From NCBI RefSeq assembly GCF_963169125.1, contig NC_084793.1:215476652-215540651 (forward strand): a DNA stretch of 64,000 bases, written 5' to 3'. The notes under the pieces are model-generated. The model saw only the letters and a program-made list of their open reading frames with translations. It was not told the origin of the DNA and did not search any database. The DNA is from Humulus lupulus. Lineage: Eukaryota > Streptophyta > Magnoliopsida > Rosales > Cannabaceae. Below are positions 10,630 through 21,840 of the stretch, one piece after another. Every line of letters begins with the position of its first letter. The first letter of the stretch is position 1. Made by a program: the position numbers and the translations under genes.

Positions 10630-11264
10630 TTAAGGAGCCTGAGTGTTGGGAGGAGTGCCTTGGTCGGCCGGAGGACCAGCTTCAGCACCAGCACCGTCAA
10701 TTCCCCCTGCTAAGGAAATCTCTGGGGAGGCAGGCACTTTGGCCTTTTCTTCTTCTTCCAGCCGAATGGCGCACTGCGCCATCAGAGTCCTCTTCAACCG
10801 CTCGGACAGGTAGTTGAAGTTGGCCTCCCGGTTGTGCTTCCAGAATTCATAGAAGCAGAGGTGAGTGGCCTCCTTATACTTCTTCAAATTCTTGGCCCCG
10901 TCCTCCTCGAGCTCCCGCACTCGCTTTTCAAGCTCCCTCGTCTCCTGCCTGCTGGCGATCAGATCAGGCTCAAGCTGATTACATTCTTGAGTGTTGAGCC
11001 TGGCACTTTCCCTGAATTTCTCCCGGGAGTCGTTGGCTTTCTTCAAGGCATCTTGGGCGTCCAGAAGCTCCTTGGTGAGAGTAGCTTTGTCCTCGCACAG
11101 TTGTTCGTTCTGTTTGGACAGCTCCTTATTCTCCTCGAGCAGCTTGTTGTAGTCAGCCTCAAATGCTTGCTTAGTCTGAGCAAGCCTAGAGTCGAAGTTC
11201 TTTCCCCGAGAAACCAACGCCCCAACACGGCGCCAGCCAGCAGTTAAAGTTAGCAGGCCCTGAT
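10630..11264 (-). other. T1 antisense gene exon 4 (coiled coil), listed high to low
   Basis: The 629-base last exon starts after acceptor CAG (11260-11262) and ends at TAA 10630-10632. It is the best preserved part, open throughout. The heptad-rich region aligns in position with exon 4 of the T2 gene (16338-16928), although few residues are identical. Confidence 0.7.
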
Positions 11265-12302
11265 GACAAAGAATGAGATAAAGTAAGGAAAAGAAATCAG
11301 ACATAAATGATAAAGTAGTAGGAGATAACTTACGCTAACTATCTCGTTCAGCCCTCTGTTGACGACTTGATCAGCCTAAATTGAGGCAGTTTCAGTAATG
11401 GAGGCCTGGCTGTGTCTGTGCTTCGAGAGCTTATATATCCTCGCCCTGGCTGAGCCGACCACGAAGCTAGGCAGGGAGCCTTCGGGCGAGGTGTCCAGTG
11501 CCACCTTGTCAGCATCCTTAGAAGAAGGTTGTGGATTAACAGGAGTGGGAGTCGTCTGCTCGGAAGGGGGCGGAGGTGGTGAGTTCTCCTTGGAAAGGGC
11601 GGTGGCTGGAGCATCGTCTGTATGAGCCTTCTTCGAGGGGGTCTTGCTGCTTTCCCCTCGAGCCCTCTTGCTATCCTTCTTCGGGACAGAAGAGGCAGCA
11701 GCAGCTTGATAGTGCTCAAAGACGTCCTCGGAGTCCATACATGCACAAAAGGAAGCAATGCAAACAGTAAGACTAAATGGTCATGAAGGATAAAAGAATA
11801 AAAGTAAAAGGACTACAAGTAAAGTACCCGCGCTACAATTACTGGTCGTAACTTTATTTACTGAACTACCTAGTTCCTGGAAGAAATCTGAATTTAAGGA
11901 GGGAGCATTCCTAAAGTTGCCATCCCCATCAAATAGATGAGAGGGAATTGGCAAATGATTTAAAAGTGAGATTATTATACCATTTTCATCCGACGAGTCG
12001 TCAGAAAGTTCAGTAGGCTCAGCAGCCTTTTGTTTTCCTTTACCCTCGGGGGCCAAGGGTTTCTCTGCTCGACGAGGGATGGCAAGTTCCCTGATCGTAA
12101 CCCCAGTTGGTCTCCTCCGCAGAGGAAACGCTTGGGGATGATGCTCGAGTTCCACTTCAGCTTGGGCGTTTTCCGCCGAAGGTTCGCTCATTGATGGTTG
12201 GGGATTCCAGAGGCCAACCAGCCTAAGGTTAGCCTCAGTAACTAAATTTTTGACACTCTTATCAGCATTCGCCATGCTGGCTAAGAGTGTCGTCCTTGAC
12301 TC
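10630..12302 (-). pseudogene. T1 antisense gene, exons 2(part)-4: linker and coiled coil
   Basis: On the minus strand the gene enters from 12302 (T2 insertion site). Exon 2 continues to 11828 with donor GTACTT. Exon 3 is 11740-11334, with donor GTAAGT at 11333 and an in-frame TAG at 11376-11378. Exon 4 is 11259-10630 behind acceptor ATCAG. Exon 3's expected acceptor reads TGCAT where T2 has TGCAG, so it looks mutated. Exon 2 ends in phase 1 and exon 3 in phase 0, as in T2. Exon 3 is Ser/Pro/Lys-rich. Exon 4 encodes a long coiled coil (about residues 25-130 of the exon, rich in KELSKQNEQL-type heptads), then a conserved YLSERLKRTLMAQCAIRL block and an acidic/Pro tail. The product's function is not known. 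Confidence 0.78.
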
Positions 12303-13082
12303 TGTTGACGCTGTTTTTCGTCAACAGTGAAAGAAGAGCACGTAAACAATAACAAATAATGGCCGATTAAAATATGACAATACAAAACACGATTTTTACG
12401 TGGTTCAGCAATTAAATCTGCCTAGTCCACGAGTCTTTGTTATTAAACTCAAGATTATCTCTGAAAATTCTTAAGCACGAATTCTTCAGAGTTTTCTCTC
12501 TAGATTCAGCATTTCGGTTCTTTACAATGGTGCATGACCTCTCTATTTATAGAGAAGGTTGCAGAATACTATCCCACATATTTTGGGTAGTTACTCTTTT
12601 TGTGTAAATAAATTAAATGGCTTTAAATGCCTGCAATCCGATATAAAAGGAAACGTCCCCTGAAGACCAGGGGGCGTATAATCAATCAAATAATATCCCA
12701 CGATTTTGGGGGATTTATAGTAATAAATGTTGACTACGTCTCTTATGAACAACACTTGTAGATGTTCAAGGTTATTATCATATATCTCCAAGGCCTTATT
12801 CTCCCAGGTCTCTCATCAACGTTCGAGCTAATGACATCTCTCGAGGTCACATGGCTTCTGAGATTGTACGCGCGTCAGGCTCGGAACCCCTGATCCGAGG
12901 TCATCCCTGAGGATAGATGCGTCTCGAAAGCTACCCTTCGAGATCGTGAACATTTCGAGGTCGTCTCAGTCTTGCAGGCTCGATATTTAATCCTGGAGCA
13001 TACTTCGAACTCTACGAATTCATTCGCTGCGAATCAAGCTTTCGAGGTCACATTTAACATGGCTCGAAATCTGGGTATAACA
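12303..13082 (-). repeat. 3' LTR of T2 (780 bp)
   Basis: On the minus strand it starts TGTTATACCC and ends GTCAACA. A TATA box (CTATAAATAG) lies near 12541-12551. It is almost identical to 24249-25028. The last bases form the hairpin TGTTGACG ... CGTCAACA. The 12591-12791 frame is within the LTR and is not a gene. Confidence 0.95.
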
Positions 13083-14053
13083 TCTTGCCCCCTCAAAAGT
13101 ATTTGTTCGAATCCTAAGAGAAGGAAACTTTTGAACTACTTTCTTCGGGAACCGGACCGTCATACACTTGAAAATGGACACGCGTCAGTTGGGTATTGCT
13201 CATTTATGGCACTTGAGTACCTTGGAAACCTGCCCACGATCATTCGTCTGCCACCTTTTCGGTACCATCTTATCAGTAATCCCCATCCGTTGGATATTGC
13301 AAGGATTTTATTCAATGCCCCAGATTAATCCCCTTTTTCCATCTATATACATAAGACCCCATTCATCATCTTCTTTTTTATTTTCATTCATCAGAAGCAA
13401 GAAAAAGAGCAAAACCAGAGACTATCCCTGAGGATCTCTTGCTTATGCATGTTTTCTCAACCGAAGAAACAGAGGACCACCAGTTTGTTCGAGACCGTGA
13501 GCTCATATCTGCAGCCTCTCCTTCAGTCAACGATTTCTCTGCAATCGCCATTATTGTGTAAGTGTGCAATTTTTATCTTCCCTTGTGCCAGTTTCTGTCC
13601 ATAGTGTTCTTGTTATGTCTTTGAAGGTACTAGTTTTCTTAGCACAATACGTTAGGGAATTTTTATCCGATAGGCTCTTTTGTTTTTTTTAGATTTCCAT
13701 ACTGAGTTTACATCGCTGGTTCGTACCCAGCTTTGGTGTTTGAGCAAGATTTATGTTTTCTGGGTTTTAAAATTTTAAGAGACGTTTCTTGTACACCAAG
13801 ATTTCGGGTAGAAAAACTTGGCTTTGACAAATGCACGAAACCCAAGGTTGCCTTTTCTGGTTATCCGCCACTCTTTTTCCCCTGATTTTCGGGATTTTCA
13901 AAAAATTGTCTACTCTCCTCCCTTTCTCGTGGAACGCACGTCCTTAATAAGGGTCTTAACATCGAGCTTATTTTGTTACTAAACTTCGAGCTCGTCCTAT
14001 CGAGCTCGTAATTCTTGCATGCATGGCCCTCACCATTTTTTCTTTCTCGCTAG
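13083..14053 (+). promoter_or_regulatory. T2 polypurine tract, and promoter/5' leader of the antisense gene
   Basis: The first 12 bases are the minus-strand polypurine tract. On the plus strand a TATA box (CTATATACATA, about 13342-13352) stands about 700 bases before the ATG of the spliced gene. A donor-like GTAAGT at 13558 and an acceptor (TTTCTCGCTAG) ending exactly before the ATG at 14054 suggest a leader intron of about 0.5 kb. The promoter is separate from the LTR promoter and points the other way. No other gene is seen; the frames at 12972-13431 are shadows. Confidence 0.55.
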
Positions 14054-16928
14054 ATGTCACAGAATCTGGAAAGACGGTGGGGGTCTTTGCTGGCAATCCC
14101 TTACGAGCCAAAAACCCCGAGCCTGGAATCATTGTTCGCTCAGAATCAATGTCGGATTTGGGAGTACGAGCTTGCGCGCGAGCAGGAGGATATTCGAGCT
14201 CATTATCGCCGCCAAATAGACGAGGTCATAGAGAAGAAGAGGAGAATTCTATAGGAGGCCCTTTATCCAGAGTCCAACTCAGGGCCTAGGCCGATCCCCC
14301 TCGACCCCACATTAAAGGTCACTGTCGCGTACAGTCCAGGAGAACTTCAATTTTCTCTGATGGGGGAGCCTTCTTCCTCGCAGCCGAGGAAAGAAATGTT
14401 CGAGGCCGAGCACTATTGGAGCTCGGTTACCTCGACTAGTCAGATAACTGACATCCTGGCCCTCCATGGCCTCAGCTTGTCAGGTTCTTTGAAGTGTCGA
14501 GCTCCGGCCGACCACGAACAAAGCTGTTTCGCCCCTGGGGGCCGTGACACCAAGCTGAGATACGCGGCATGGAGCTAGGAACACATGAAGGCGGGGGCAC
14601 TGTTGCCTTTAAAGTATTTTTTCAAGGACTTCAGGGATTTTGTTGGGTTGGCTCCGTTCCAGCTCAACACCAATTCGTACAGGGTGCTGTCTGCCCTGAG
14701 GTCGCTATTCCACGAGCTGGAGTGGGAAGGGCCTTCGCCTCAGGAGATTTTATATCTCTTTTGTCTGAAAAGAAACCCCTCCCGAGCTCGGGGAGGAGAT
14801 GGCTTTTATTATCTTTCGAGCTATCCCAAAGAGAAAAAGGTCTTTGAAGATCTCCCCAATCATCCACCTGATTTCAAAAAAGCCTTCTTCTGGACAGACG
14901 GCCTGTCCCCGTCTCGATACTACTCGTTCAGGCGGATTTGTAAGTATTCCAGTTTTCTTTATCTCTGTGCTCGGGATTTTAGCTGTTAGATCCGTACTTA
15001 GTTGAAATGTGTCTTACTTTTCAGCCAATTTTCAGCGTCCCACTCCTGACGAGACAATGAAGGGGCATAGAGAGACCCTGCTCCAACTCCCTCATGGCAG
15101 GAGGTCTCTCTTGTACCTTTTACATGAGGACAAGCTCCGAGCTTGCGGACTTTTGGGAGAGGGTCAGTCCACCTCTGACTGGTCCAATAAAAAGTATGAA
15201 CATTGGGAGCAGGTGCCTTTGCCCACAGGCATCCTCCCTCCGTGGAGAGAGGCGAGGCCCCCACTTCCAGTCCGTAGCAGGAGTCCGCCATTGGGGAACG
15301 AGGCCAATGACGAAGCCTCGAGCCCAGATTCAGATGAAGGTAAAGTCCTCCATACCTCAAGAATGTGGTCCCCCACCTTGCTAAAGCATAAGCCCAATAG
15401 GTTAGTTTCATGCCCGCATGATAGATACCACTTCTACATATGGAGTTGGGTAGACGACTGTGTTCATAGGTTTGATAGTGGGCTCGGGAAGTATAACACC
15501 ATGTATACTTCGGACGAGGTGTGGAACGGGATAGCTGTCCAATACGGGACCAACGATTATAGGGACCTTTCGAGGTTGACTCCCACCTATAGGGAAGGTA
15601 CTCCCCCCGCTTCTTCTAAAGATGGGCGAATTTCATGGTCCCCGAGCTCTAGTTCGGGGGAGAGTTCCAGTTAGGTCTTTTATTTACTTGGTTTTTATTT
15701 TCTTTTATTTTCCAAGCTTATTATATTATGTCTAACTCTGATTGGAACTGTGCAGGTGCCACGGACTCCGACCTCGACAATATCATCGAGAGTGGTGGCG
15801 CCAAAAGGAGCAAGCGTCCCAGGGCACCATCTCGAAAGGTGGATCGGCCCACCAAAGTTCCCAAAAGGACTGAGAAGACACCTCCTCCCCCAGCTCCTCT
15901 TATTACCAGCTCCATCACGGCGCCGTCTTCGCAGGTCGGTGCCACAACTGTGGCACCGACTTCGCAGGTCGATGCCTGTAACACGACCGAGCCCTAACTT
16001 CCTATAGTGGTTCGATCGACACTTGGTCCACCAAGAAAGCCTTCTATTTCTCGAGCTCAGAAGCTGTCAGTTTCTACCCACATGGATGCATATGTGGTTG
16101 ACAATGCCGCTGGGTCCCATGGGTCTACGCTGGTCTCGGATGTTATGTCCCGAATCGGCCAGAGCTTTGGCAGTCTCGAAGCTCCCCAATGGTGATGCTT
16201 GAACGATACCCAAGACTGCACTGTCCTCTATGAGAAGAGTATCGAGCTCGCTGCCGTGGTAAGTGTCCTTCTACGGTTCTACTTCTTGGTTATAATCACA
16301 CTGACCTGGAGTTAATGATGATTTTTTCCTTTGTCAGTCTCTTGCCTTTACTGCCCAGCTCAACTATAAGTTGAACAACGAGATCCACTCGAGCAAGTCT
16401 CATGCTCAGGAGGCGAAGGATCTCCACCTCAAAGCAAGTGATGATCTGAAGGCAGCAAATGCGAAGCTTGATGCAGGAGCTAAGGAACTTGAGGGCATGA
16501 CCACCGAGCTCGAGAAGCTGAAAGCAAAGCTCGAGGAGCTTGAGAAGGAGAATGTCGAGCTCACAGATCTTAAGAAGGAAATCACTCGGCTCCAGGAGAC
16601 CAACAAGAAGCTCGAAGAGGAAAAGGCCGCCACCTTTGATATTATGGAGGATGAAAAAGCTCATCTCCTTGCTGAGTACAGAGAGAAGAAGGACCAGGCG
16701 GTTGGCTCGGCCATGTACCGAATGTGGGCCAACAACGAAGACCTGGATACCAGCTTCTTAGGTCCTCACAAGGTGACACTCCTTGACAGGTGGAATGCTC
16801 GGCTTGAGGCGGAAGAGGCTGCTCGTGAGGCCGTTTCGGAGGGAGTCCAGGAGGATAGTCATGCTATTCGTCTTGGAGGGTCCGGTGCTACTGATGCTGA
16901 GAAGGCCAAAGAGACTCCACCTTCTTAA
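14054..16928 (+). pseudogene. T2 antisense gene: four-exon 'putative gypsy type transposon' coiled-coil protein
   Basis: Exons: 14054-14939, 15025-~15597, 15756-16258 and 16338-16928. Introns: GTAAGT...TTCAG (14940-15024), one ending TGTGCAG (15755), and GTAAGT...TGTCAG (16259-16337). All joins keep the frame. Two candidate donors in the right phase exist for intron 2 (15340 GTAAAG and 15598 GTACTC); length favours 15598. Exon 1 carries a block (LKYFFKDFRDFVGLAPFQLN, 14606-14665) typical of the plant 'putative gypsy type transposon' family (Transposase_28-like). Exon 4 is a long Glu/Lys/Leu coiled coil. In-frame stops at 14252, 14576, 15995 and 16193 break it. It runs opposite to gag-pol and looks like an extra gene of Tat elements. 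The function is unknown. Nuclear or structural roles would be guesses. Confidence 0.8.
16338..16928 (+). other. T2 antisense gene exon 4, coiled coil
   Basis: This open exon of 196 codons ends at TAA 16926-16928. Residues about 12-105 have dense heptads (KLKAKLEELEKENVELTDLK and flanking). A conserved tail follows with an Arg-Met-Trp motif and acidic Ala/Glu stretch. It is preceded by acceptor TTTGTCAG at 16330-16337. Confidence 0.75.
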
Positions 16929-18027
16929 ATCTGATCTCAGGGAAATCATTTGTTGGGGCTACGTCCCCTTATTTTTGTAATTATTTTAATTTATGCCCAT
17001 GGGGCTGATACAATTTCTTTTATTATTGACCTATATATGCTTTACATTCCTCAGCTCGAAATATTTTGCACATTTTATATTGATGAGTCATTTATGTTTA
17101 TTTATTCATACAAACATAGTGTGGATTTAGGCTCGAAACTCGATGCATTCATGCATAGTTTGTTCGAATTTATCCGCTTCCGACCTCGTTATTCATTAAA
17201 GTCGGATATTACTTTAACCATGAACTTGAAAGTACTTATATGGTATGTAATGTGAATGGTTTGGTTATATCTTTTTTGCTTAGTTACTTTTCCTCGTCCT
17301 CGGTTTTTACTCCAAGGTTAAGAGTTCGAAACTTTTTTTCTTTAAGATATTCTAGCCTCGATCTCGACTTATCCCGAAGTAGGTTTAGGTTCCTACTTAT
17401 CGTCGATTAGTTTTTTGGCTAGTTTGTTCCAAACTTGTTAAGTTTGCACATTTGGTTAACTCCAAACATTTTCTATTTTTGATAATTCGGTTATGTCCGA
17501 ACTATCTAAGCTCGCCTATCTGGTTATATCCAAATACTTTATGTTTTTGATAATTTGGTTATGTCCGAACTATCTAAGCTCGCGTATCTGGTTATATCCA
17601 AATACTCTATGTTTTTGATAATTCGGTTATGTCCGAACTATCTAAGCTTGCGTATCTGGTTATATCCAAATACTTTATGTTTTTTGATAATTCAGTTATG
17701 TCCGAACTATCTAAGCTCGCGTATCTGGTTATATCCAAATACTCTATGTTTTTGATAATTCGGTTATGTCCGAACTATCTAAGCTCGCGTATCTGGTTAT
17801 ATCCAAATACTTTATGTTTTTTTTTATTTTTTAAGCTGATGGTACATATACCAATGATGCCCCCTTAATATCCTATGAGTGTGACCATAGGTTATTAAAT
17901 TAAGAGAGATTGCAAAAATAAAAAGAGATAATACATTGAACGAAATAGATCTTTATTTGATGGAATTCAAAAGCAAACAAACTAATACAGAGAGAAATTC
18001 ATGGTTACAGGCAACACTTTTCCTACA
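16929..18027. other. T2 spacer between convergent antisense gene and pol
   Basis: This AT-rich stretch between the two convergent stops has no convincing gene. It holds the 68-bp tandem repeats below. The frames at 17555-17868 are the repeats read through, not genes. Confidence 0.65.
17481..17822 (+). repeat. 68-bp tandem repeat, five copies
   Basis: Units begin GATAATTCGGTTATGTCCGA at 17481, 17549, 17617, 17686 and 17754, so the period is 68-69 bases. Copies differ at only a few positions. A partial, more diverged copy may precede them near 17400-17480. They lie where two convergent transcripts end. Confidence 0.9.
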
Positions 18028-19815
18028 CTACTGGTAGTAAGGTCTAAGGTGTTCGCCATTCCATGCTCGTGGTACCAGGCTCCCGTCCAATCTCGCAAGT
18101 TTGTACACACCGGGACGGATGATTGACTCTATCTGGTACGGTCCTTCCCAATTCGGCCCGAGCACTCCAGCTGCTGGATCTCGTGTTGCCAAGAATACGC
18201 GTCTCAACACCAGATCTCCCATTCTGAACTTTCGATCTCGAACCCTCTTGTTGAAATACTTGGTAGTTCGCTGCTGGTAAGCAGCGTTTCTTAGCTGAGC
18301 CTCTTCTCTCTTTTCTTCAATCAAGTCTAAGGTTTCCTCGAGCTGGGTGTGGTTTGAACTTTGATCGTAAATCTGAGTTCGGATCGTTGGGATTTCGACC
18401 TCGATGGGCAACATTGCCTCACAGCCGTATGCTAGAGAGAACGGGGTATGCCTTGTTGATGTTCGAGCTGTGGTCCTATATCCCCAAAGGACTTGGGGCA
18501 ATTCTTCGGGCCACCGTCCCTTCGCTTCCTCCAACTTTTTCTTCAGAGAACTTTTGAGAGTTTTGTTTACAGCCTCGACCTAGCCATTCGCTTGAGGGTG
18601 GGATACTGATGAAAAACTCTTTATTATGTTGTTCTTTTCACAAAAGTTGGTGAACAAGTCGCAATCGAACTGGGTTCCATTGTCGGATACGATCTTCCTT
18701 GGTACCCCATATCGGCACACGATGCTTTTTACCACGAAATCAAGGATCTTTTTTGAAGTTATAGTTGCCAATGGTTCAGCCTCCGTCCACTTTGTGAAGT
18801 AATCCACGGCGACTACAGCATATTTTACTCCGCCTTTGCCAGTCGGGAGAGAGCCTATGAGGTCGATGCCCCATACCGCGAAAGGCCATGGGGAAGTCAT
18901 CATGGTCAGCTCGGATGGTGGAGCTCGGGGTATCGTGGCGAATCTCTGGCATTTGTCGCATTTCTTCACGTACTCGAAAGAATCCGTTTTGATGGTTGGC
19001 CAGAAATATCCTTGGCGTATGATCTTCTTGGACAGGCTATGCCCCCCAGTGTGATCTCCACAAAATCCTTCATGAATTTCTTCGAAGATCTTCTTAGCTT
19101 CGGTAGGGGTTACGCACCTAAGTAATGGCATGGAATATCCCCTTCTGTATAGCTTCCCGTCCAAAATGGTGTAACGGGGAAGTTGATACATCAACTTTCG
19201 AGCCTGGTTCCGATCTTTCGGAAGGACTCCGTTTTCAAGATAATCAACTATTGGGGTCATCCAGGTCGGCTCTGTTTCGATCATACACACATCTTCCTCT
19301 TCTGGCTCGCTAATGCTAGGTGCTGATAGGTGTTCTATGGGTACAACATTCAGTTCTTCATTTTCAGTGGATGTGGCGAGTCGAGCTAAGGCATCTGCAT
19401 TTGAGTTCCGTTCTCGGGGAACCTGTTCGATTGCGTAAAACTCGAAACACTTCAATGCGGATTTTTCCTTCTCCAGATAAGCTGCCATTCTTGTACCACG
19501 AGCCTGGTATTCTCCTAGGATTTGATTAACCACGAGTTGGGAGTCACTGTAGCAATGTATAGCTCTAGCTTTGAGCTCCTTTGCTATACGAAGTCCCGCG
19601 AGTAAAGCCTCATATTCGGCCTCATTATTCGACGCTTTAAAGCCAAATCTTAAGGCAGAATGAAATATGCTCCCTGCGGGGGTAACCAAAATGACCCCTG
19701 CCCCCGCTCCATTTTCATTTGATGAGCCGTCGACGTAAAGTTTCCACAGCTCGTGGGCTGTGGTTATTACCTCGTCGTCAGCTATACCAGTACATTCCAC
19801 TATAAAGTCCGCCAA
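18028..19815 (-). pseudogene. T2 second RNase H and integrase
   Basis: The frame at 19815-18580 starts in the second RNase H (KLYVDGSSNENGAGAGVIL, then NNEAEYEALLAGL and YSDSQLVVNQI). It continues into the integrase zinc module (HEGFCGDHTGGH ... CDKCQRF) and core (WGIDLIG, VSDNGTQF). A single TAG at 18580-18582 interrupts just before the catalytic Glu (VEAVNK). The frame then runs to TAA 18028-18030 with the GPNWEGPYQI C-terminal module, and lacks a chromodomain. All H2C2 and DDE residues are present, so one base separates this from an open integrase frame. It acts on the element DNA in the nucleus. It joins the upstream RNase H through a frameshift near 19815-19830. Confidence 0.9.
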
Positions 19816-21158
19816 TTCCTGTGCCTTAATGGTGTTCTTGGGTGGTAGGTGATCTCGAACTGTCCGAGCTCAACAGCCCATTTGAGAAGTCGACCTGAAG
19901 CTTCTGGTCTAGACAAGACTTGCCTAAGCGGTTGATCAGTCAGCAAATGGATGGGATGCGCCTGAAAGTAGGGGCAGAGTTTACGAGATGAATGAATTAA
20001 ACTGAGCGCGAGTTTCTCCATCAATGGGTACCTTGACTCTGCCCCCAGTAATCTTTTACTGATGTAGTAAACGGGTCTTTGCACCTTTTCTTCTTCTCGA
20101 ACGAGCACTGCGCTTATCACGTGTTCGGTGGTTGAAAGGTATAGGTACAGTATTTCTCCCGTTTCATGTTTTGACAGGATGGGTGGTTCTGCAAGGTGCT
20201 TTTTGAGCTCCTGAAAGGCCAGCTCGCATTCCTCCGACCATTCAAATTTCTTACCTCCTCTCAATAAGTTGAAAAATGGAAGACCACGATCCGTAGATTT
20301 TGAGATGAATCTGCTTAGGGCTGCCATCCTGCCAGTCAAACTTTGGACATCTTTGTGCCTTCGAGGTGAGGGCATGTCAATCAGGGCCTTAATCTTGTCG
20401 GGGTTAGCCTCGATTCCACGAGAGTTCACAATAAAGCCCAGAAGTTTTCCTGAAGATACCCCAAAAGTGCACTTCTGAGGATTTAGCTTCATGTTATACT
20501 TTTGGAGCACGCCGAAGCACTCTTCGAGGTCATCAACATGGTTCTTGTTGAGTTGAGACTGAACAAGCATGTCATCAACATAAACCTCCATGTTGTTCCC
20601 TATTTGTTCTGAAAACGTCATGTTTACGAGCCGCTGGTATGTGGCCCCAGCATTCTTGAGCTCGAATGGCATGACATTATAGCAGTATAGCCCCTTATCC
20701 GTTATAAAGCTCGTATGTTCTTGGTCGGGGGCATGCATGGGAATCTGGTTGTATCCAGAATAGGCATCCATGAACAACATCAAGCCGTGCCCCGCCGTGG
20801 CATCCACGAGCTGGTCAATCCTTGGTAACGGAAAACAGTCTTTTGGGCAAGCTTTGTTGAGATCTGAGTAGTCAATACAGGTTCGCCACGTCCCATTGGG
20901 CTTTGGGACCTACACCGGATTGGCTACCCAGTCAAGGTAAAAGGCATCCCTAATGAATCGGTTTGCCTTTAACCTGTCAACCTCCTCCTTTAGTGCTTTC
21001 TTTCTGTCTTCGTCCACCTGTCTTCACTTTCGTTGCTTCGGGGGGAAGCATTTGTCTATGTTCAGTGCGTGGCTTGCTATATTCGGGCTTATCCCCACAA
21101 TGTCTGAGTGTGACCACGCGAAGACATCCTGGTTTTTCTTCAAAAAGAAAATTAATTG
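19816..21158 (-). pseudogene. T2 reverse transcriptase and first RNase H
   Basis: The open frame 20807-19800 covers RT from just after CPKDCFPLPRID. It has FMDAYSGYNQI, YVDDMLVQS (both catalytic Asp intact), LGFIVNSRGIEANPDKIKAL, SLTGRMAALSRFISKS, then RNase H (VYYISKRL, LTDQPLRQVL). The N-terminal part (20808-21158) is the same frame with stops near 20910 and 21024. A frameshift near 19830 leads into the second RNase H. Apart from these lesions the domain looks recently active. Confidence 0.9.
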
Positions 21159-21840
21159 CTATTTTGTTTCATCTTGGAGGTGTTTTCCGATCTTCACCTT
21201 CTTCGAGGAATCAGCTTCCTCGAGCTGAATTTCTTCGAGCTCCTCTAAAGGTTCGAGGTCAACTTTCTCCTCAATCCTTGGATCAATCTCTTCGTCAATC
21301 TCTAAGACCATTCCGTCATTGTTTTGTATGATGACGAGTGCTTGTGCGTTCGTCTGTTTCTTTCCTCTCAAGGAGATGCTGTAGCATTCCCTCCCTACTA
21401 ATTGGTCTCCTTTCAATGTCCCGACTCCGCTAGGGGTTGGGAACTTAAGGGCCAGATGCCTTACTGATGAAACTGCCCCCAGCCCGACCAGGGCGGGTCT
21501 CCCGAGCAGCACATTGTAGGCTGATGGTAAGTCTACTACCACAAACTCCATCTTCTTGGTTGCCGAGACTGGGTAGTCTCCCAAGGTCACGGGGAGCTCG
21601 ATGGATCCCATGCAGGCGGTTCCTTCTCCTGAAAAGCCATACAAAGTAGTTGCACACGCTTTCAGGTCGCGAAGGGAGAGTCCCATCTTCTCGAGGGTTG
21701 CTTTGTAAAGAATGTTGACTGAGCTCCCATTATCTATGAGAACTCGGTGGACCCTTTTGTTGGCCAGCTGAAGAGTAATGACCAGCGGATCATGGTGAGG
21801 AAACTGGACATGGGATGCGTCTTCCTCGGTGAAGGTTATT
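21159..21840 (-). CDS. T2 protease segment with altered active site
   Basis: A 175-residue open frame (21686-21159) plus upstream residues to about 21840 encode the retropepsin. The active-site triad is at 21726-21734 and reads Asp-Asn-Gly instead of Asp-Thr-Gly; the rest of the motif (GSSVNILYKA) is normal. The second motif is LLGRPALVGLG. A long acidic C-terminal connector leads to RT. T1 has Asp-Thr-Gly at the same place. The change is a single base (ACT to AAT), and Thr-to-Asn at this site would be expected to harm catalysis. Confidence 0.85.

Noticed and set aside
12591..12791. 66-residue ORF repeated at 24537-24737
   Set aside because: Both copies lie in the LTRs of T2, so conservation reflects LTR identity and not selection on a protein.
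14019..16928. Host gene cluster on the plus strand
   Set aside because: Its position between pol and the 3' LTR of a complete element, inside the duplication-bounded T2, and the matching gene in T1 show it belongs to the transposon.
17555..17868. Tandem repeat as coding sequence or CRISPR
   Set aside because: Units are directly adjacent without unique spacers, and this is eukaryotic transposon DNA; the frames exist only because 68-69 base repeats happen to lack stops.
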